Origin: Nonlabens sp. MB-3u-79
GTDB taxonomy: Bacteria > Bacteroidota > Bacteroidia > Flavobacteriales > Flavobacteriaceae
NCBI RefSeq assembly: GCF_002831625.1
Contig: NZ_CP025116.1
Coordinates: 2,285,501 to 2,349,500, forward strand
Direction of reading: 5' to 3'
DNA: 64,000 bases
How positions within the stretch are numbered: position 1 is the stretch's first letter; every line of letters starts with the position of its first letter. Under the pieces are notes generated by a model. The model was not told where the DNA came from. It made no database searches and was given only the letters and a program-made list of their open reading frames with translations. Both the position numbers and the translations under genes were made by a program. This document shows positions 1 through 11,733 of the stretch, piece after piece.

Positions 1-941
1 GATTTTGAAGAAGAAAAGCTAAGTATATAATTAGGATCCTTTACAGCAGACTTTACCTGAAGCGTCGGTTGATCTTGCTTATCTACATGTATATATAATC
101 CATGTGAGAAATTAGTTCTTTTAATCTTACCATTCAAAATAGGTTCGTGCTTTCTAACTTCTATAAATTCCTTTAGGATGGAAATTAATTCATTTCCAGT
201 TTTTTCAAAAGTAACATCGGCTACTTGCTTTTGAATTTCTTTAGATTTTTTATTAGAACCGGTAAAGAGTTGGGTTACTCTCTTCTTTATATTTTTACTT
301 TTTCCTATATAAATAATCTCTCTACTGGAGTTATAGATGTAAAATACTCCTGTAGTGTTGGGAACGCTTTCCAAGATTACTTTAAGATTTGCCTCTATTT
401 TTAAAGGTTTGAAATATTTTAAACTTTGAGAAATGATCTTTTTATCGACATCTTTTTGAAGTAATAATTGAAACAATTTCACGGTAGCAAGTGCGTCACC
501 GGTGGCTCTATGTCTATCGGTAATAGGAATTCCTAATGCTTTAGTCAGTTTGCCTAGATTAAAACTTTGTTGTTCTGGTAGAAGGCTCTGTGCTAATTCT
601 ACTGTGCAAAGTGTCGGGCGCATGTAATCAAAGCCTAACCTGTCAAACTCTAATCGCAACATACGGTGATCAAAATCGGCATTATGTGCCACTAGGGTGA
701 CCCCTTCGGTAATTTCTATAATTCTTTTTGCTACTTCATAGAATTTAGGAGCGCGTTTTAACATCGCGTTATTAATTCCAGTAAGTTTTACCACAAACGG
801 CTGAATTTCTTTTTCTGGATTTACTAAGCTTGCAAACTGATCTACTATTTCATGACCGTCAAATTTATAGATGGCGACCTCAGTAATACCCTCTTCATTA
901 TACTTTCCACCGGTGGTTTCTACATCTACTATTGCGTACAA
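1..941 (-). CDS. DnaQ-type 3'-5' exonuclease fused to a GIY-YIG nuclease domain (3' end cut by window edge)
   Basis: About 313 codons are visible; the C-terminus runs off the left edge. The N-terminal half has the DEDDh exonuclease motifs: DVETTGG (Asp6 and Glu8), HNADFDH about 80 residues later, and DRHRATGDA, which carries the general-base His and the last Asp. The second half has a UvrC/Cho-like GIY-YIG core (GVFYIYN, then EIIYIGKSKNIKKRV). The family joins a proofreading-type exonuclease to a structure-specific endonuclease and is thought to act in DNA repair. I chose the TTG at 941 because in-frame codons upstream reach a stop without an ATG and because relatives begin MYAI(I/V)D. It faces the same way as the acyl-CoA synthetase gene but is separated from it by a terminator. 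The fusion is clear; the exact start is less so. Confidence 0.85.
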   Translation of the reverse strand, partial: MYAIVDVETTGGKYNEEGITEVAIYKFDGHEIVDQFASLVNPEKEIQPFVVKLTGINNAMLKRAPKFYEVAKRIIEITEGVTLVAHNADFDHRMLRLEFDRLGFDYMRPTLCTVELAQSLLPEQQSFNLGKLTKALGIPITDRHRATGDALATVKLFQLLLQKDVDKKIISQSLKYFKPLKIEANLKVILESVPNTTGVFYIYNSSREIIYIGKSKNIKKRVTQLFTGSNKKSKEIQKQVADVTFEKTGNELISILKEFIEVRKHEPILNGKIKRTNFSHGLYIHVDKQDQPTLQVKSAVKDPNYILSFSSSK

Positions 942-993
942 TTCTCCATTTTTAAAAGACCATTAGATCTATTATTATTATGCGTAAGCTAAT

Positions 994-1020
994 AAAAAAA
1001 GCCGTGGTATAACACGGCTT
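994..1020 (-). terminator. Rho-independent terminator of the acyl-CoA synthetase gene
   Basis: The stem GCCGTG/CACGGC has a 6-base loop. Read on the minus strand it is followed by a run of seven T. It lies 24 bases past the stop of the gene at 1044-2822. Confidence 0.75.
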
Positions 1021-1043
1021 TAGGTAATTTATGCAAGGACTTA

Positions 1044-2822
1044 TTAAATCTTTGAACCATAGATCTTGATGTAAAGATCTTGGTAGCGTGCTTTAATATT
1101 TCTGCGTTTTAATTTTAGAGTAGGAGTGAGGTGTTCTGCCTGGATGGTCCACTCTTCTGGAGTGAGTTCAAAGGTTTTAACACGTTCCCATTTTCCAAAT
1201 TTCTGGTTGTGTTCTTCGACTTCTCTTTGATATCTAGCGATGACTCTTTCATTGCTACACAAATCTTTCCAATTTTCAAAAGCAATTCCTTTGTGTTTTG
1301 CCCAATCAGTAAGGAATTGAAAGTTAGGCTGTATAAAGGCTGCAGGCATTTTTTCTCCTTCACCTATCACCATAATCTGTTCGATAAAACGACTTTGTTT
1401 CATCATATTTTCAATTAGTTGTGGTGCCACATATTTCCCGCCAGAAGTTTTAAACATTTCTTTTTTACGATCTGTAATTTTAAGGAAGCCTTCAGAATCA
1501 ATTTCACCTATATCTCCCGTATGGAAATAACCATTTTCATCAATTGCTTCTTTTGTTTTTTCTTCATCCTTATAATAACCCATCATGCGTTGCGGTCCAT
1601 TTATCATAATTTCTCCATCTGCAGCGATGATGACATCGGTATCTGCTAGCATTTTACCTACGGTGCCAATTTTAAAACCACCATCTCTCATATCATTAAC
1701 AGAAATTACGGGACTTGTTTCAGTAAGTCCATAACCTTCCATTACAGGAACTCCCGCAGCATTAAATACTCTTGCTAATCTAGGCTGTAAAGCTGCACTA
1801 CCACTGGCAATAGCTTTTAAATTACCGCCTAGAGCTTCTTGCCATTTAGAAAAGATTATTTTCTTTGCCAGACCTAGTTTTTTCTCGTACCACCATCCGT
1901 TTGCCCCGTAAGGTTCCCATTCGAGACCTAGTTCAACAGCCCAAAAGAATAGTTTTTTCTTTATACCGGTAAGATCACTCCCTTTTGTTATTATTTTATC
2001 ATATACCTTTTCTAATAATCTAGGTACAGCGCTCATTACCTCAGGAGAGATTTCTTTTAGGTTATCTGAAATGGTTTCAAGTGACTCTGCAAAATAAATC
2101 CCAGTACCTGTGTAGGTGTACATATATTGAAGCATGCGCTCGTATATATGACAAACGGGTAAAAAACTTAAAGCTTTTGACTCACCTAATTCTAGAGGTA
2201 ACCTGCCAGCACTAGTCATGGCGTTACTAGAAATATTTTTATGAGATAGCATCACACCTTTAGGGCGTCCAGTTGTTCCAGAAGTATAGATTAAGGTAGC
2301 AAGATCTTCTACATCAATAGAAGCCATGATATCTTCTAACGCTGGTTGATTGCTATCGTCTTTTCCTAATTCTTTAAGATCTTTCCAGCTTTTACATCCT
2401 GAAATGTCTTCAAAGGAATACACCTCTATTAAAGAAGCCACTTGATCTTTAATTTTCATGACTTTATCATAAACCTCTTTGTCTGAAACAAAAACATATT
2501 TTGATTCACTGTGGTTCAAGACGTAAGCATAATCTTCTTCAGAAATAGTTGGATAGATAGGTACATCCTGGGCTCCAGTTTGCATAATTCCTATGTCCAT
2601 AATGTTCCACTCGGTTCTGTTAGTGGTAGAAATGATAGCTATTTTATCATTCTTCTGAACTCCTAATCTCAAAAGACCTCTAGAGACGGCATTTGCCTGC
2701 TCTACAAAGGACTGCGTAGAAGTTTTTATCCATTCACCATTTACTTTTGAAACTAGTGCATCTTCACGAGGGAATGTTTCTAGCTGATAATGAGGGAAAT
2801 CAAAAAGTCTTTTATACTGCAT
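1044..2822 (-). CDS. Long-chain acyl-CoA synthetase (AMP-forming)
   Basis: A 592-residue ANL-superfamily enzyme that activates fatty acids to acyl-AMP and then acyl-CoA at the inner face of the membrane. The P-loop signature YTSGTTGRPKG is at residues 179-189. GYGLTETSP, YFHTGDIG and DRKKEMFKTSGGKYVAP follow in order, the last carrying the family's C-terminal hinge region and catalytic Lys region. Length matches the FadD/long-chain class of about 600 residues. It starts at an ATG with no obvious ribosome binding site, as is usual in this phylum. It is a single-gene unit with a terminator on its 3' side and the clpB terminator on its 5' side. Substrate chain length cannot be read from the sequence. 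Confidence 0.92.
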   Translation of the reverse strand: MQYKRLFDFPHYQLETFPREDALVSKVNGEWIKTSTQSFVEQANAVSRGLLRLGVQKNDKIAIISTTNRTEWNIMDIGIMQTGAQDVPIYPTISEEDYAYVLNHSESKYVFVSDKEVYDKVMKIKDQVASLIEVYSFEDISGCKSWKDLKELGKDDSNQPALEDIMASIDVEDLATLIYTSGTTGRPKGVMLSHKNISSNAMTSAGRLPLELGESKALSFLPVCHIYERMLQYMYTYTGTGIYFAESLETISDNLKEISPEVMSAVPRLLEKVYDKIITKGSDLTGIKKKLFFWAVELGLEWEPYGANGWWYEKKLGLAKKIIFSKWQEALGGNLKAIASGSAALQPRLARVFNAAGVPVMEGYGLTETSPVISVNDMRDGGFKIGTVGKMLADTDVIIAADGEIMINGPQRMMGYYKDEEKTKEAIDENGYFHTGDIGEIDSEGFLKITDRKKEMFKTSGGKYVAPQLIENMMKQSRFIEQIMVIGEGEKMPAAFIQPNFQFLTDWAKHKGIAFENWKDLCSNERVIARYQREVEEHNQKFGKWERVKTFELTPEEWTIQAEHLTPTLKLKRRNIKARYQDLYIKIYGSKI

Positions 2823-2907
2823 GTTTAATTATTTCGTAGATGCAAAGTAGTGAAACATTGGGAATTTTCAAAAGCTCTTTTTACGATAATTATAATTTTA
2901 TGGGTCT

Positions 2908-2923
2908 CGCTTTCGCAAAAGCG
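2908..2923. repeat. Palindromic element, one mismatch
   Basis: CGCTTTCGCAAAAGCG differs from the perfect 16-mer CGCTTTCGCGAAAGCG at one base. It lies between the acyl-CoA synthetase start and the clpB terminator. Confidence 0.8.
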
Positions 2924-2947
2924 TAATTTTTAACAGCCTTATTCATT

Positions 2948-2983
2948 AAAAAAGCTCCTTCTTAACTAAGAAGGAGCTTTTTT
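2948..2983 (-). terminator. Terminator of clpB
   Basis: A long hairpin with stem AAAGCTCCTTCTT/AAGAAGGAGCTTT, a short loop, and A and T runs on either side. It is about 55 bases past the clpB stop and could work in both directions. Confidence 0.8.
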
Positions 2984-3039
2984 CATCTTTTTGTATTGGA
3001 AACTAATCTTTCAAAAGTAGTTGCTTAAATGGTTTATTT

Positions 3040-5646
3040 TTATACATCTACATTGTTCGTTTGGTTTATAAAAACCAATTCGTTTTCAAAAGCGTCTATG
3101 AGAACAATACTATCTGCAGATATGTTACCAGATAATATCTGTTTGGAGAGTTCGTTGAGAACATCTTTTTGAATCACTCGCTTTACCGGTCTCGCTCCGT
3201 ACTGCGGGTCATAACCTTTCTTTGCCAATAACTCAATAGCCTGCTCTGTTGCGTCAATAACAATCCCTTGTCCTTCAAGTAATTTAGTAATCCCTTTAAA
3301 TTGTAAACTTACTATTTCCTTGATTTCAGATTCATTGAGAGGTGTGAACATAACAATATCATCAATACGGTTGATGAATTCTGGACGCACGCGTTGTTTT
3401 AAAACCGCAAGGACTTCTTTTTTAGTCGTTTCAGTTAGTGTCGCCAAATCACTTTGGTAATTATCAAAATTTTCCTGTATGATATCTGATCCCATATTAG
3501 AAGTCATGATAATAATCGTGTTCTTAAAATCTGCTACACGACCTTTATTGTCTGTCAACCTTCCTTCATCGAGCACTTGCAACAAAATATTGAACGTATC
3601 TGGATGAGCCTTTTCAATTTCATCTAGTAGTACGACGCTATAAGGCTTTCTGCGTACTGCTTCTGTAAGTTGTCCACCTTCATCATAACCTACATACCCC
3701 GGAGGAGCACCGACTAATCGACTTACGCTATGACGTTCTTGATATTCACTCATATCAATACGCGTCATAGAATTTTCATCGTTAAAAAGGAATTCTGCTA
3801 GTGCTTTGGCAAGTTCTGTTTTACCAACTCCCGTAGTTCCTAAAAAAAGAAATGAACCAACGGGTTTTTTCTGATCTTGTAAACCTGCGCGACTTCTTCT
3901 TACAGCGTCGCTTACAGCTTGTATGGCTTCTTTTTGCCCTACAACCCTATGGTGAAGCTCGTCTTCTAGTTTTAAAAGTTTCTCGCGGTCACTTTGAAGC
4001 ATTTTAGTAACTGGAATTCCAGTCCATTTAGCAACGACTTCAGCGATGTCTTCATAAGTTACTTCTTCTTGAATCAAGTTGTTAGAATTGTCATTTGCTT
4101 CCATATCTGCGAGCAACTTGTCCAGTTCTTCTTGGGCTTGTTTGATTTTTCCATAACGCAACTCTGCTACTTTTCCATAATCTCCATCCCGCTCGGCGCG
4201 TTCCGCTTCGAGTTTGTAGTTTTCGATATCTGTTTTTGCGTTTTGGATATTATCGACTACGCTTTTTTCATTTTCCCATTGCGCGTTGAGTTCGTTGCGA
4301 GATTCTTTAAGATTAGCCAGTTCGGATCTTAGATTCTTTAGTTTAGACTCGTCATTTTCTCTTTTAATTGCTTCGTGTTCAATTTCTAACTGCATGATTT
4401 TGCGATCCAGCACATCGAGTTCTTCAGGCTTTGAATTGATTTCCATACGCAATTTTGCCGCTGCCTCATCCATAAGGTCAATGGCTTTATCTGGTAAAAA
4501 CCTATTGGTAATATAGCGCTGTGATAATTCTACAGCACCTATAATCGCCTCATCTTTGATTTGTACTTTATGATGTGTTTCATATTTATCTTTAATCCCT
4601 CTTAAGATAGAGATGGCACTTTCTGTATCTGGCTCATCGACCATTACTTTTTGAAAGCGACGTTCCAAAGCTTTGTCTTTTTCAAAATACTTTTGGTATT
4701 CGTCTAAAGTAGTTGCGCCTATTGCTCTCAGCTCACCACGAGCAAGAGCGGGTTTTAAAATATTTGCGGCATCCATTGCGCCTTGGCCGCCACCAGCTCC
4801 AACCAGCGTATGGATTTCATCAATAAAAAGAACAATGTTGCCGGCACTAGTAGTTACTTCTTTTATAACAGCCTTTAAACGCTCTTCAAACTCTCCTTTG
4901 TATTTGGCTCCTGCAATAAGCGCTCCCATATCCAGAGAAAAAATTTGCTTGTCTTTAAGATTGTCAGGAACATCACCAGCCACTATACGATGTGCGAGGC
5001 CTTCGGCAATGGCAGTTTTACCAACACCAGGCTCTCCAACAAGTATAGGGTTGTTTTTAGTACGTCTAGAAAGGATTTGTAAAATGCGGCGTATTTCTTC
5101 ATCTCGACCTATGACAGGGTCAAGTTTCCCTTGATCTGCTAGCTGATTGAGGTTTTTTGCGTATTTATTAAGGCTGTTATAAGTTTCTTCGGCACTTTGA
5201 GAAGAAACGTTATTTCCATTTCTCAATTCTTCAATAGCTAATTCTAGGTTTTTCTTAGAAATTCCTTGATCCTTTAACAGCTGTGCCGTCTTTGACTTTC
5301 CATCAAATATAGATAAGAGCAGGTGCTCAATACTCACGTACTCATCGTTCATCTTTGTAGCAAGGGTCATGGCTGCATTTAATACCCTATTAGTTTCCCG
5401 AGACATTTGCAACTCACCACCTTCAACTTTAGGTAGGGAATCAATCTGACTTTTAATTAACCTTAAGACCAGATCTAATTTTACATGAAGTTTTTTAAAT
5501 AAAAAAGGCAGCACATTTTCATCTACCATAGTTATTGCGAGAAATAAATGCGCGTTCTCTATTTGTTGCTGGCCATACTCTTGTACCAGTTGTTGCGCTT
5601 TTTGAAGCGCTTCTTGCGATTTTATAGTCAGTTTATTTGGATCCAT
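3040..5646 (-). CDS. clpB: ATP-dependent disaggregase ClpB
   Basis: An 868-residue Hsp100 chaperone that pulls polypeptides out of aggregates together with DnaK. Order: N-terminal repeat domain ([14 protein letters not shown] onward), first AAA+ domain with Walker A GEPGVGKT at 204-211 and Walker [10 protein letters not shown], a middle coiled coil of about residues 400-530 rich in E, K and N, then a second AAA+ domain with GTTGVGKT and [11 protein letters not shown]. The open frame continues 29 codons upstream, but relatives start at MDPN, so the start is set at 5646. The region upstream holds a sigma-54-like element and an inverted repeat shared in form with dnaK. The gene diverges from the YtxJ-like gene. 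Confidence 0.97.
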   Translation of the reverse strand: MDPNKLTIKSQEALQKAQQLVQEYGQQQIENAHLFLAITMVDENVLPFLFKKLHVKLDLVLRLIKSQIDSLPKVEGGELQMSRETNRVLNAAMTLATKMNDEYVSIEHLLLSIFDGKSKTAQLLKDQGISKKNLELAIEELRNGNNVSSQSAEETYNSLNKYAKNLNQLADQGKLDPVIGRDEEIRRILQILSRRTKNNPILVGEPGVGKTAIAEGLAHRIVAGDVPDNLKDKQIFSLDMGALIAGAKYKGEFEERLKAVIKEVTTSAGNIVLFIDEIHTLVGAGGGQGAMDAANILKPALARGELRAIGATTLDEYQKYFEKDKALERRFQKVMVDEPDTESAISILRGIKDKYETHHKVQIKDEAIIGAVELSQRYITNRFLPDKAIDLMDEAAAKLRMEINSKPEELDVLDRKIMQLEIEHEAIKRENDESKLKNLRSELANLKESRNELNAQWENEKSVVDNIQNAKTDIENYKLEAERAERDGDYGKVAELRYGKIKQAQEELDKLLADMEANDNSNNLIQEEVTYEDIAEVVAKWTGIPVTKMLQSDREKLLKLEDELHHRVVGQKEAIQAVSDAVRRSRAGLQDQKKPVGSFLFLGTTGVGKTELAKALAEFLFNDENSMTRIDMSEYQERHSVSRLVGAPPGYVGYDEGGQLTEAVRRKPYSVVLLDEIEKAHPDTFNILLQVLDEGRLTDNKGRVADFKNTIIIMTSNMGSDIIQENFDNYQSDLATLTETTKKEVLAVLKQRVRPEFINRIDDIVMFTPLNESEIKEIVSLQFKGITKLLEGQGIVIDATEQAIELLAKKGYDPQYGARPVKRVIQKDVLNELSKQILSGNISADSIVLIDAFENELVFINQTNNVDV

Positions 5647-5667
5647 AATAGTGGTTTTTAAATTCTT

Positions 5668-5707
5668 TTCAATTGTTATACCTTTTATAAAAGTTGTCAA
5701 TAAGACA
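5668..5707 (-). promoter_or_regulatory. Candidate sigma-54-like promoter and inverted repeat upstream of clpB
   Basis: Read on the minus strand, AGGTATAACAATTGAA (from 5683 down to 5668) has GG and GA ten bases apart, the layout of a -24/-12 promoter, though the usual -12 GC is GA here. Just upstream lies TGTCAATAAGACA (5695-5707), an inverted repeat of TGTC and GACA with a 5-base spacer. The predicted transcript start would fall about 14 bases before the ATG. This is inference from motif shape, supported by similar arrangements at dnaK and lon. Confidence 0.4.
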
Positions 5708-5828
5708 GTTTGATCTGGTTTCGTAACAGACATTATGACATGTTTGTAAAAGCCTTGTAATTTTTGCTTATTGGGACTGGATATAGTTGTAATTTAGTAC
5801 TTTATAAGTAGGAATACTATTGATATTT

Positions 5829-5844
5829 CGCTTTCGCGAAAGCG
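5829..5844. repeat. Palindromic element, perfect copy
   Basis: A perfect CGCTTTCGCGAAAGCG whose symmetry extends three bases on each side. It sits 17 bases before the ATG of the YtxJ-like gene, probably inside its leader, and creates a spurious N-terminal extension of that reading frame. Confidence 0.9.
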
Positions 5845-5861
5845 AAACAAAAAAAAATACT

Positions 5862-6269
5862 ATGGGTTTTATGGATAAGCTGTTTAAAACACAGCAAAAT
5901 AGTGTAAATGAAGAACAAACCGGCATCCAATGGGAACCGCTAGAATCAGTGGATCAGTTAGATAATGTGATCAAAAACTCTACCTTAAAGCCAAAGGTTA
6001 TTTTTAAGCACAGCACAAGATGTGGTATTTCTAGAATGGTCCTAAGGCAGTTTGAAAACGGTTTTGAAAAAAACGATGACGAGGTGACCTTTTATTTTCT
6101 CGATTTATTAAACTATAAAGAGGTAAGTGCTGCCGTTGCCAGTAAGCTCAATGTGGTACACCAATCTCCACAAGTGATTATACTGTACAATAATGAGATT
6201 TTACACACAGAATCTCATCAAGGTATTGATATCAAAAAAGTTCAACAAATTGTGACTAATAAGAAATAG
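5862..6269 (+). CDS. ytxJ: YtxJ-like bacilliredoxin (bacillithiol system redox-active protein)
   Basis: A 135-residue thioredoxin-fold protein. The single active-site Cys is Cys54 in HSTRCGISRM, matching the (C)xIS signature of the YtxJ/BrxC family, which reduces bacillithiol-mixed disulfides in the cytoplasm. PQVIILYNNEI near the end is the expected cis-Pro segment. The open frame reaches back to a TTG at 5820, but those 14 codons are the palindromic element read through, so I start at ATG 5862. It ends 3 bases before the M48 peptidase gene and probably shares its transcript. Confidence 0.82.
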   Translation: MGFMDKLFKTQQNSVNEEQTGIQWEPLESVDQLDNVIKNSTLKPKVIFKHSTRCGISRMVLRQFENGFEKNDDEVTFYFLDLLNYKEVSAAVASKLNVVHQSPQVIILYNNEILHTESHQGIDIKKVQQIVTNKK

Positions 6270-6272
6270 ATC

Positions 6273-7097
6273 ATGCATCCTAATAAATATCTTTTAATAG
6301 CTGTAGTTTTTGTTTTATTTTCTTGTAAAACAAATGTATTTACTGGTAAAAAAACCTTGAACTTTGTGTCTGATAGCACTTTGTTTCCAATGGCTTTTAC
6401 TCAGTACGATCAGTTTCTAGGAGAAAACAAGGTAGTTACAGGGACTAAAGAGTCTGAAATGATCACTAGAGTTGGCCAAAAAATAAAAACAGCTGCTCAA
6501 CGTTGGTTAAATTCCATCGGTGAAGAAAAGTACTTAGCTAATTACCAGTGGGATTATAAATTGGTTCAAGATGAAACCGTAAATGCATGGTGTATGCCTG
6601 GTGGTAAAATTGTTTTTTACACAGGTATTTTACCTATTTGTCAAGGAGAAACGGGTGTTGCCATAGTGATGGGTCACGAGGTAGCTCATGCCTTAGCAAA
6701 CCACGGTGCACAGCGTATGAGTGCCTCACAAGTACAAGCATTAGGTGCTGTAGGAGTTGCTGTAGGTGGTCAAGCAGCTGGAGCAAGTCAAGAATCTCAA
6801 CAGCTCTTCAATCAGGCTTATGGTATAGGTTCTCAGGTAGGAGGTATGCTGCCATTCTCTAGAGCACATGAAACAGAAGCAGATAAAATAGGTCTTTACC
6901 TAGCTGCAATTGCAGGATATAACCCAGAAGAAGGTGCTCGATTATGGGAACGTATGAAATCCAATAGCGGAGGGCAAGCACCACCAGAGTTTTTGAGTAC
7001 GCACCCTTCTAATGACAGCCGTATTGCCAACTTAAAAAACCTCGCTCCTCAAGCAAAAGCAGAAGCTGCAAAATACGGAGTAACTTCTTTCCAATAA
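6273..7097 (+). CDS. M48 family metallopeptidase lipoprotein
   Basis: A 274-residue envelope protease. A lipoprotein signal peptide ends at VLFSC, making Cys18 the lipidated residue. The zinc site HEVAH spans 135-139, and the third ligand is in HETEAD near residue 202. Length and the GHEVAHALANHGAQRMS pattern place it with LoiP/YcaL-like peptidases that degrade or refold misassembled envelope proteins. It starts 3 bases after the YtxJ-like gene and is followed by a strong terminator, so the two form a short operon. Confidence 0.92.
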   Translation: MHPNKYLLIAVVFVLFSCKTNVFTGKKTLNFVSDSTLFPMAFTQYDQFLGENKVVTGTKESEMITRVGQKIKTAAQRWLNSIGEEKYLANYQWDYKLVQDETVNAWCMPGGKIVFYTGILPICQGETGVAIVMGHEVAHALANHGAQRMSASQVQALGAVGVAVGGQAAGASQESQQLFNQAYGIGSQVGGMLPFSRAHETEADKIGLYLAAIAGYNPEEGARLWERMKSNSGGQAPPEFLSTHPSNDSRIANLKNLAPQAKAEAAKYGVTSFQ

Positions 7098-7120
7098 TCG
7101 ATTAAAAAACACATACTTTT

Positions 7121-7147
7121 AAAGGGTTCTTAATGAACCCTTTTTTT
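7121..7147 (+). terminator. Terminator directly abutting the next start codon
   Basis: The stem AAAGGGTTC/GAACCCTTT has a 5-base loop and continues into a T run that ends at 7147, immediately before the ATG at 7148. It ends the ytxJ-M48 unit. Confidence 0.8.
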
Positions 7148-8482
7148 ATGAAACATATTCTACCTCGAGGCTCTAAAAAATTACTAAATGCATGGGCATT
7201 TTACGATTGGGCCAATTCCGTATATTCTCTAGTAATCAACAGTGCTATTTTTCCTATTTTTTATGCAGCGATTAGCATCAAAGCATTTGAAGAAGGAAAT
7301 GTACCCGAGATGCTTAAAGGAGTTAATAATGAATCCATCATTATCATAACCACAGCGATCGCTTTTTTAATCGTGAGTATTATTTCTCCTATTCTTTCTG
7401 GTATTGCTGACTACTCTGGGAAGAAAAAACGCTTTTTACAATTCTTCTGTTATTTAGGAGCTATTTGTTGTATGGGCTTGTCTCTATTTAGCTTTGATTA
7501 TTTGTGGATCAGTTTATTGATTTATTTACTGGCACTGGTTGGGTTTTGGGGAAGTCTGGTTTTTTACAATTCTTATCTTCCAGATATTGCATTTCCCGAT
7601 CAACAAGATGCTATTAGTGCTAAGGGCTTTTCTATGGGATACTTGGGGAGTGTATTGCTCCTTATAATCTGTCTCGCATTATTAGAAGGTGGTTTTTACC
7701 CAGAAGATGGTTTGTTGCCAGATAATGAGTATTTCAAACTCTATTCTTTTCAGCTTTCTTTTATTCTTGTAGGACTGTGGTGGATGGGTTTTGCTCAGTA
7801 CACCTATAAATACCTGCCTTTAGGAACTAAAAAGGATCGCAGTGATGTTAAAAATATTTTTACTAATGGTTTTAAAGAACTCAAAAAAATATGGAAAAGC
7901 CTATCGGCTAACTTACAGATGAAACGTTACTTAGGAGCCTTCTTTATCTATAGTATGGCGGTTCAAACAGTTATGTTAGTGGCCACCTATTTTGGTACAG
8001 AAGAGGTGCAATGGGAAGAGGACGGTGCTACCATGGGATTAATCATAAGTATTCTATTGATTCAGTTGGTAGCTATTTTTGGAGCTTGGTTGGCCAGTTT
8101 GCTTTCGCGAAAACTAGGTAACATCAAAACCCTGATCGTCATTAACATACTTTGGGCTGTTATATGTGTTTATGGATATTTTGTGGTAACTCCTATGCAA
8201 TTCTACATAACAGCAGGTTTTGTAGGCCTAGTTATGGGGTCCATACAATCTTTATCGCGCAGTACCTATTCTCAGATGATTCCTGATGGAAATCCGGACA
8301 CCGCTTCTTACTTCAGTTTCTACGATGTTGCAGAGAAAATAGGAATTGTTATAGGTATGCTCATTTTTGCTGTAGTAGGAGAATTAAGCGGTTCCATGAG
8401 AGAGCCTATTTTATTTTTAATCGTCTTCTTTATCGTCGGAATTATTTTACTTTCTAGAGTGCCAACTTTAAAAAGGGGGTAA
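7148..8482 (+). CDS. MFS transporter, UMF1 (Atg22-like) family
   Basis: A 444-residue, roughly 12-helix inner-membrane transporter. The N-terminal stretch NAWAFYDWANSVYSLVI is the hallmark of the UMF1/Atg22-like branch of the major facilitator superfamily, for which amino-acid efflux has been proposed; substrate is unknown here. An ATG five codons upstream lies inside the terminator stem, so I prefer ATG 7148. The 12-base core of the palindromic element (GCTTTCGCGAAA, 8101-8112) is read in frame here as LLSRKL in the loop around residue 318. If the upstream terminator works, expression relies on readthrough or a promoter I could not identify. Confidence 0.87.
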   Translation: MKHILPRGSKKLLNAWAFYDWANSVYSLVINSAIFPIFYAAISIKAFEEGNVPEMLKGVNNESIIIITTAIAFLIVSIISPILSGIADYSGKKKRFLQFFCYLGAICCMGLSLFSFDYLWISLLIYLLALVGFWGSLVFYNSYLPDIAFPDQQDAISAKGFSMGYLGSVLLLIICLALLEGGFYPEDGLLPDNEYFKLYSFQLSFILVGLWWMGFAQYTYKYLPLGTKKDRSDVKNIFTNGFKELKKIWKSLSANLQMKRYLGAFFIYSMAVQTVMLVATYFGTEEVQWEEDGATMGLIISILLIQLVAIFGAWLASLLSRKLGNIKTLIVINILWAVICVYGYFVVTPMQFYITAGFVGLVMGSIQSLSRSTYSQMIPDGNPDTASYFSFYDVAEKIGIVIGMLIFAVVGELSGSMREPILFLIVFFIVGIILLSRVPTLKRG

Positions 8483-8501
8483 CTAATTATAGATATAACA
8501 T

Positions 8502-8539
8502 ATGACATAATTAATAACGATAGTTTTTAGTTATGTCAT
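8502..8539. promoter_or_regulatory. Inverted repeat between the MFS gene and katG
   Basis: ATGACATAA (8502-8510) and TTATGTCAT (8531-8539) are exact inverted copies 20 bases apart, about 85 bases before the katG start. It may be an operator or a weak terminator of the MFS gene; there is no T run. Confidence 0.4.
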
Positions 8540-8603
8540 CGTAGTCAGAAATAATAAATGATATAGCATCAATCCTTTATTTTGTTTAACTTTATACCTA
8601 TAA

Positions 8604-10868
<2,265 letters not shown>

Positions 10869-10882
10869 ACACCTTTATTCTT

Positions 10883-10926
10883 GAAAAAAAAATCCCCAAA
10901 TCATTTTGTTGATTTGGGGGTTTTTC
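10883..10926. terminator. Bidirectional terminator between katG and the head-GIN gene
   Basis: The stem CCCCAAATCA/TGATTTGGGG is preceded by an A run and followed by a T run. It serves the convergent katG and the operon ending at 10947. Confidence 0.85.
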
Positions 10927-10946
10927 ATGTTATTTTATCGGGTACA

Positions 10947-11675
10947 TTACATTTTTGTAATATCACCACTACCCATAATGCTTTTTTTAATTTTGCTTGT
11001 AGTTCCTTTATATCTTAAATCTCCAGAACCTATTATGGAGGCTTGAAGTTCTCCACCATTGCAATAGACAGATACGTCACCACTACCAGCAATGGAAGCA
11101 TCTACATTATTTGCCTTAAGATTAAACGCAGAAATATCACCACTTCCAGCTACACTTGCATCAAGATGCTCGGTACGACCGCTCAATTTCACATCACCAC
11201 TTCCAGCAATGCTTACACGAAGTTTTTCTGAGGTTACTTCTACATCAATATCGCCGCTTCCAGCTATAGAAATATGCATACTTCTAGATTTGAGCTTTAC
11301 AAGGCTTCTAATATCTCCACTTCCAGCCATGCTCAAACTACTGATATTTTTTACAGGAACCCTAACTTGAATTCCTTTACGTGTATTGATATTGTAGCCA
11401 TCTTCAATTCCTATTTCTAGTCGGTCCCCTTTTACTTCAACTTCGAGGTGCTCCATGATATTAGATTCTGCCTCCACTGTTATAGTTCCTTCTTCACCTT
11501 CTACAAGGACAATGTTAAGACTGTTTCGGCCAGAGATTTTGTCGTAATCAGATGTATTAAATACTTTTGTTACGATTAGGCCATTTCCATCGATGCGTTT
11601 ATTACTGCTCCACCATTGGGCGTTTGCAGTATTGATTGCTAAAATAGCTATAAGTAGTAGGAGGATTTGTTTCAT
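10947..11675 (-). CDS. Head-GIN domain (DUF2807) secreted protein with GSGD repeats
   Basis: A 242-residue exported protein with a signal peptide ending near NANAQ. Residues about 40-100 match the start of the putative autotransporter-adhesin family. The rest is built from seven repeats of the form S(M/I/V)xGSGD(I/V/L) spaced about 19-21 residues apart, as expected for a right-handed beta-solenoid at the cell surface. It is the last gene of the sigma factor operon. Binding partner and function are unknown; adhesin is only the family label. Confidence 0.85.
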   Translation of the reverse strand: MKQILLLLIAILAINTANAQWWSSNKRIDGNGLIVTKVFNTSDYDKISGRNSLNIVLVEGEEGTITVEAESNIMEHLEVEVKGDRLEIGIEDGYNINTRKGIQVRVPVKNISSLSMAGSGDIRSLVKLKSRSMHISIAGSGDIDVEVTSEKLRVSIAGSGDVKLSGRTEHLDASVAGSGDISAFNLKANNVDASIAGSGDVSVYCNGGELQASIIGSGDLRYKGTTSKIKKSIMGSGDITKM

Positions 11676-11733
11676 GATATTGTCCTTTTTTAGTTTGTTA
11701 TCTTTTACTTAGTTTTTATTTTGAGTTCACTAA

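Noticed and set aside
4673..5134. 153-codon plus-strand open frame
   Set aside because: Antisense to the clpB ATPase domain; its length comes from the codon use of clpB and it resembles no family.
5820..5861. N-terminal extension of the YtxJ-like protein from a TTG
   Set aside because: These codons are the palindromic element; a proper ATG follows and family members start there.
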